DNA from: Sciurus carolinensis | Lineage: Eukaryota; Chordata; Mammalia; Rodentia; Sciuridae | Assembly (NCBI RefSeq): GCF_902686445.1 | Contig: NW_025920107.1 | Span: 1-64,000 of the forward strand | Length of the DNA stretch: 64,000 bases | Direction of reading: 5' to 3' | Shown here: piece by piece, positions 59,701 through 64,000 of the stretch | Position numbering within the stretch: position 1 is the first letter of the stretch | Layout of the letters: each line of letters opens with the position of its first letter | Notes under the pieces: model-generated | Told to the model about the DNA's origin: nothing | The model's database searches: none | The model's input: only the letters and a program-made list of their open reading frames with translations | Position numbers and translations under genes: made by a program

Positions 59701-60355
59701 CAGCTGTTAGAATAGTTTAAGATGCTATTATAATAGTTTTAGATTATATATTATAGATATTATATTACTCTGAAAGGCCATGGGGCAGTTATTTTTTCAA
59801 ATATAAATGCTCTACTATGGAGATTATATTAGTATTATGTCAACTGGAAAAATATTACATTAGCATTAGCTACTACAGTATAAATACTATATTAGTGTGA
59901 AATGCCACAGAAAGTTATTATATTAGTTTTAGATGCCACATAACAGTTATCATATTTATATGAAAGGCCACATGACAGCAAATATATATGTATAAGATGC
60001 TATAGTGTGGAGATTACTTCAATATTAAAGGCCATGGGACAGCTATTACCTTAGTTTAACGTGCAATAGCACTGATATTTCATTGATGTGAATTGCCACA
60101 GAGATGCTATAAATTAGCTTTAGATGCTAGAGTATGGATATTACCTTAACCTTAAAGGCCACCAGGCAGCTATTTTATCAAACCCTTAATCCTTTACATG
60201 GGGTGATACAATCCCCTTGACAGATGTCCTCCATTGGTCAGGTGACTCCCAAATGCTCTTCTAAGTCCATTCCTATTTTATTTTTCACTTATATGTGTTT
60301 TCTTCCTCTTGTTCTTTTCTTTGAGTAACATTTTTGTTTAGATTTTTAAAACATT

Positions 60356-60560
60356 TTGAGCCAGGTGTGGTGGTACACACCTGTAATATGAGCTATTCTG
60401 GGAGGTTAAGGCAGGAGGGTCACATGCTTGTGAAATCCACCTGGGCAGCTTAATGACAAGTCTCAAAGTACAAATGGCTGGGGATATTGCTTAGTGGTGG
60501 AGGGAGCACTGGCAGTGTGATGGAGGCCCTGGGGTCAAACCCCAGCAACACAAAATAAAG
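60356..60560 (+). repeat. B1-dID/MEN-type SINE
   Basis: 'tgagccaggtgtggtggtac', 'acacctgtaatatgagctat', then ID half 'aaatggctggggatattgct', 'ggggtcaaaccccagcaac'. Confidence 0.9.
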
Positions 60561-61039
60561 TAAACACTATTTTAAAATAATTACAATCTACCAGGAAGTT
60601 GATGAAATAATACATTTTGTATACTCTTCACCCAGTTTCCTTAAGTGGCATTCTGTTACATAACTAATACTAAGCCAGGATATTGACAGTGCTGTGACTG
60701 GTTATGAAAGGGAAACACTCTTGTAAAAGCAAACTGGTTTTACCATATGTGTATTGACAGTGATTGGACATGGCCTGGAAGGAAAAGCAGGTCCTGATCT
60801 CAAAATCTACAGGTAATTGTAGTCCTGTTGATGTTATACTTCAGGTACCCTGAGAATGGAGATATTTGGAAAGGAATAAATTTAAATATGTAGTTGGTAC
60901 TTAAGCTAGGTTATGGCAATCACATCTTTTAAGTTAAAAATATCAAAGGAATGAGATTAACTCCCTCATCTTGCAGGATTTGTGCTAGTTAATAAAATCA
61001 GGAGATGAAACACACACACACACAAAAACACCAGGTGCA
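60561..61039. other. Unassigned sequence
   Basis: Nothing recognised apart from a short CA run at 61011-61022. Confidence 0.45.
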
Positions 61040-61172
61040 ATGGGCAGGAGTTGGGGGTGTAGCTCAGTGGCAGAGAACTCACCTAGATCTTGTGATGCAC
61101 AGAATTTAAGCCTCACCACCATGTGAAAATAAGGGAATCATGTCCATCTGCAGTTAAAAATAAATAAATAAG
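61040..61172 (+). repeat. ID-type SINE with extended tail
   Basis: 'aggagttgggggtgtagctc', 'agtggcagagaactcaccta', 'ttaagcctcaccacc', tail 'gtccatctgcagttaaaaat' plus (AAAT)n. Confidence 0.88.
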
Positions 61173-61205
61173 AAAGTAGAAAAATATATATAATTAATCA
61201 ATTAA

Positions 61206-61400
61206 CTTATCTATTTATTTTGGTACCAGGGATTGAACCCAGGGTTGCTTAACCACTAAGCTACACCCCAGCCCTTTTTGCTACTTTATTTAGAGATAGG
61301 GTCTAAGTTGCTTAGGGCCTCACTTCAAACTTGTAAGTCTTCTGCCTCAGCCTCCCAAGCTACTGGGATTACAGGTGTGTGCCACCGTACCCTGCCAGAA
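61206..61400 (-). repeat. B1-dID/MEN-type SINE
   Basis: Reverse orientation: 'taccagggattgaacccagg' and 'agctacaccccagccctttt' (ID half), then 'gcctcagcctcccaagctac', 'tgggattacaggtgtgtgcc' (B1 half). Well preserved. Confidence 0.92.
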
Positions 61401-62049
61401 ATAAGATTTTGATATCATTCTCTAATCCAAGAAGTCAGGGCTCTTTGAAGAAGTGGAAGACACTAGAACCAAGAGAATAAGTATAAAGCCATGGTAACAT
61501 TTGAGTATCAGAGAGAACTTTGGAACAAAACAAGAAAATATGCTAAAGAACAACAGGAGATAAAGGAAAAAAAAGATTCCAGTGGAAAGACCCCAACGGT
61601 TAAACAAGGAATGAATTGAGAAATGAGGAACTACAGAATTGGATAATAAATAACAGCATAAGTAACAATTCAATGTCCAGAGTGATACAAATAAGTAACT
61701 GAATAGATAAATAAGTGGGTTGACTGGAAACCACTTGTGCAGAAGAATTCCAGATAATTGGGGCACACATTCAGCCTTCAAGGAGGTGGAGCTAACTCCC
61801 TGTTCCTTATGTACAGGCCATGCATGGTGACTTCCTCCAGAAGATCACAGACAATGTGGACACACAGAGACAGAAACATACCAATGAGAAACTGGATAGG
61901 CTCTGCCTCACACAGGTGAGCACAGTCAGTACTAACAGGATAATCCCCTTTGGGGCCTGAGATCACAGAGATGCTGTCCACCTCTGTGACAGCATCTCAC
62001 AGACCCATAGCCCCAGGATAAATATGAAAATAAAAAGTAAACCCCAATA
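61401..62049. other. Unassigned sequence
   Basis: No gene supported. The minus-strand frames at 61422-61781 and 61778-61981 lack motifs. 'ggtggagctaactccctgtt' near 61786 recalls an ancient mammalian repeat that I cannot name. Confidence 0.4.
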
Positions 62050-62540
62050 GAGAACAATGTAAAAAGTACCTGAAAGGCCCTTCTCAATCTTATTAAGGTC
62101 ATCAGAACAAGGAAGGTCTTAGAAACTGTTCACCACAGAGAGAAGTCTATAGGGACAGGAATTGAATGTCATTTGGGATCCTGGATGTGGTCCTGGAACA
62201 GGAAGAGGAAGAACTAAGAATCCAAAGGAAATGCAACTGCACTAAGTGATAGCACATTAGTGTTTGTTCTTCATGACACCTTTTCTAGGACATTACCCAT
62301 CTGAGACAGTGCATATAAATCATATCAAAAGAAAAATGAGGGACTGGGGAGATAGCTCAGTTGGTAGAGTGTTCGCCTTGCAAGCACAAGGCCCTGGGTT
62401 CAATCCCAAGCACGGCAATAAAAAAAGGAAAAAAAAAAAAAAAAGAAAAAGAAAAACGAGGATGAGGCTCCCTGGGAAATCTCTGCACTTTCTTTGCAAT
62501 TTCTGTATAAAGATAAAAACTACTCAAAAATAAATCGTTA
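62050..62540 (+). mobile_element. Ancient mammalian L1 (L1M-type) 3' end, split by a SINE
   Basis: 'ttgggatcctggatgtggtc', 'ctggaacaggaagagg' and, after the ID SINE, 'aaatctctgcactttctttg', 'caatttctgtataaag', 'tactcaaaaataaa' follow the well-known order of an old mammalian L1 3' terminus. It is strongly diverged. Family assignment is from memory of the consensus pattern. Confidence 0.55.
62341..62456 (+). repeat. Well-preserved ID SINE with long A-tail
   Basis: 'gactggggagatagctcagt', 'tggtagagtgttcgccttgc', 'ccctgggttcaatcccaagc', then a ~50-base A-rich tail. Both internal RNA polymerase III boxes inherited from tRNA are recognisable: A box 'tagctcagttgg' (62352-62363) and B box 'ggttcaatcc' (62397-62406). 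The opening and middle ('cttgcaagcacaaggccctg') are closer to a tRNA-Ala-like source than other copies here, so it is probably young. Confidence 0.92.
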
Positions 62541-63269
62541 AGACATAGTTATATTTTTCAAACACTTGGTTGTTTATACAATTATAATTGCTGTTAACTG
62601 ACATTCTAACCAGTTCTATATTATACTATTAATTCAAAAAGTATTTTAACAGAAAATTAAACCATTTCATCTAATATATGATTCAAGATAGTGCTACTTT
62701 TACAGGTTTTATGTTGAAATAATAACACACATAGGTCAACTTATATTTTTATGCAGTCACTAGGTACTAGGTGTAGTTTCTAAAAACTTGACCACTTTGC
62801 ACTAAAATAACATTTTAGAGACTATTTCAATTCATGACTGAATTCCACAACAGAGGGACTTTCACTGTGACTAGATCACTTATCCCAAATAATCCTTGTC
62901 CTATTTTTATTTCTATTCATACTGTTTAGCAGTAATAGATTCAAATTGTTCATTTGACTAATAATCAAAGAAAAGAAAAAGATAAATAGGATTGGCAACC
63001 ACAGTGGATGATGCCTTGTGAGCAGAAGAGGTTAGAAGGACACCAGAGTTTATTGCCACCATGATGCTCTGCAGGAAGTGAAGAAACTGGGGAAACATAG
63101 TCCACAGATGATCTTAGATGCTGCTATGCTTTGGAAAATTACTTTTCCTTTTAGAAATCACCAACCATTATTGGAGGCCCAAACACTTGAATGGTTCCAA
63201 ATTGAGTTGAACTTCTAAGTGATTTTATTATCACTCTATCTGGTCATAAAATTTATGATAACTAAAAGA
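62541..63269. other. Unassigned AT-rich sequence
   Basis: Nothing recognised. Confidence 0.45.
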
Positions 63270-63368
63270 TCTAGGTGCTAGAGTTGCAGCTCAACAGAAG
63301 ATCACTTGTCTAACATGAAAGAGGCCCTGGGTTCAACCTTCAGCACCACAAAAGAAAAAAAAAAACTA
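63270..63368 (+). repeat. ID-type SINE
   Basis: 'ctaggtgctagagttgcagc', 'ccctgggttcaaccttcagc', A-tail at 63349-63365. Confidence 0.85.
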
Positions 63369-63620
63369 TGTCTTATTTACAAAATCATAAAAAATGAATA
63401 ATCACTTCTTCTAGAAAAACGTGTTAGACCTGAAAGATTGCACACTATCAAAATAAAAATATTCCCTCAGAGTGGATCACACACCTAGACTATCATGAAT
63501 AGTAGTGCCTCATCATAAAGCATGTTCATCTTAAGCATACATCAAAACAACAAAAGAGCCTTTACTGACTTTTGACAAGGGAAAAAGAACATGGTCTAGT
63601 TTAGGAAAGGACACATTAGA

Positions 63621-63688
63621 AGTATATGATACTGACATCAAATCCTCCAGGAAAAGTATATGATACTGACATCAAAACCTCCAGGAAA
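63621..63688 (+). repeat. 34-bp tandem duplication
   Basis: Two adjacent 34-base copies (63621-63654 and 63655-63688) beginning 'agtatatgatactgacatca', with one mismatch. Confidence 0.9.
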
Positions 63689-63892
63689 ATCCAGGCACTT
63701 TGACATGTCGTTACCCTAGCACTTGGCAGACTAAGGAAGAGGGATGACATATTTGGGACCCACCTGGCCAATTAGGCAAGACCCTGTCTCAAAATAAAAC
63801 ATTTAAATGGCTAGGTATGTATATAGCACAGTGCTTGCCTAGCACATGCTACAATGGTCACTTGGTTCAATTCTCACTGCTAAAAAATGGTG
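63685..63892 (+). repeat. B1-dID/MEN-type SINE, diverged
   Basis: 'taccctagcacttggcagac', 'gaccctgtctcaaaataaaa', then ID half 'aatggctaggtatgtatata', 'cttggttcaattctcactgc'. Confidence 0.75.
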
Positions 63893-64000
63893 CAGGCCAA
63901 ACATTTGATCACAGAGCAGGGCAGAAGTCATTATTCCAACCTCCCCAAATGATCAAACTAAATTGCACTGTGTTCAGCTCATAAGATAACATGTCAAACC

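Larger units (their letters stand above)
54925..60180 (+). repeat. ~62-bp satellite-like tandem array, block 2
   Basis: About 5.2 kb of imperfect head-to-tail units. Each contains 'attaaaggccacagggcag', 'ctattatattagttttagat', 'gctatagtatggatattata' in order. In 57.0-57.5 kb, successive 'ggccac/ggtcac' cores fall near 57001, 57064, 57122, 57190, 57251, 57313, 57371, 57434 and 57496, a mean spacing of about 62. It is strongly AT-rich, with no open reading frame, and interrupted by one B1-dID SINE (56.58 kb). Roughly 85 units in this block. Confidence 0.9.

Noticed and set aside
49630..60180. CRISPR array
   Set aside because: The ~62-bp units are repeated over their whole length, with no unique spacers alternating with identical short repeats, and the context is mammalian.
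61422..61981. Minus-strand ORFs of 119 and 67 codons
   Set aside because: No motif, no splice framework; probably chance in unassigned non-coding sequence.
62352..62406. tRNA gene, from the A-box and B-box-like sequences
   Set aside because: The unit is an ID SINE: no tRNA cloverleaf closes, and it has an A-rich tail. Many related copies occur in the window.

Overview
This is a mammalian intergenic/intronic window, almost certainly from a rodent of the squirrel family (Sciuridae: squirrel, ground squirrel, marmot). The evidence is the repeat content. There are many tRNA-derived ID-type SINEs with the wording 'gtagctcagtggtagag ... ccctgggttc', B1+ID dimers of the B1-dID/MEN type, and several ages of a rodent L1. 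There are no bacterial genes, operons or long intact ORFs. Repeat family names come from pattern recognition, not from a library search.

The only host gene I can support is a minus-strand ankyrin-repeat gene of the ANKRD26/POTE/ANKRD7-like family, spread over about 36 kb. Exon 1 lies at 49.3-49.4 kb, exon 2 at 39.3 kb, exon 3 at 39.0 kb, exon 4 at 22.7 kb, exon 5 at 21.4 kb, and likely later exons at 20.1, 16.5, 13.9, 13.7 and 13.45 kb. Splice phases agree across nearly all junctions (one conflict is noted at the exon 9/10 junction). The gene carries apparent lesions: a one-base offset at the exon 3 donor, a TAA in exon 6, a TAG in exon 7 and a missing GT donor in exon 8. I therefore read it as a decaying or non-functional copy, although exons 1, 2, 4 and 5 are clean.

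Layout. 1-4.08 kb: unassigned sequence. 4.08-7.83 kb: a 5'-inverted (twin-primed) L1 with a perfect 15-bp target duplication. 7.8-10.3 kb: unassigned. 10.36-13.4 kb: old L1 fragments. 13.4-22.8 kb: 3' half of the ankyrin gene, with SINEs in its introns. 23.6-24.7 kb: old L1 3' end. 25.06-38.4 kb: a full-length L1 nested inside another full-length L1. 38.9-39.4 kb: exons 3 and 2. 42.7-49.05 kb: a nearly full-length, decayed L1 in intron 1, flanked by a 14/15-bp target duplication. 49.26-49.43 kb: exon 1.

49.63-60.18 kb: an AT-rich tandem array with a ~62-bp period. It is interrupted by an antisense L1 3' end (50.75-51.86 kb) and by a SINE-rich block (52.3-54.9 kb). 60.2-64 kb: SINEs and the 3' end of an ancient mammalian L1.

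The most notable observations are the large ~62-bp satellite-like array lying immediately 5' of the ankyrin exon 1, a paralogous filled/empty site pair inside that array that fixes one L1 insertion, and telomere-like TTAGGG motifs in the 3' UTR of two L1 copies. Together with the gene family's habits, they suggest a duplicated, possibly pericentromeric or subtelomeric setting; that last step is inference.
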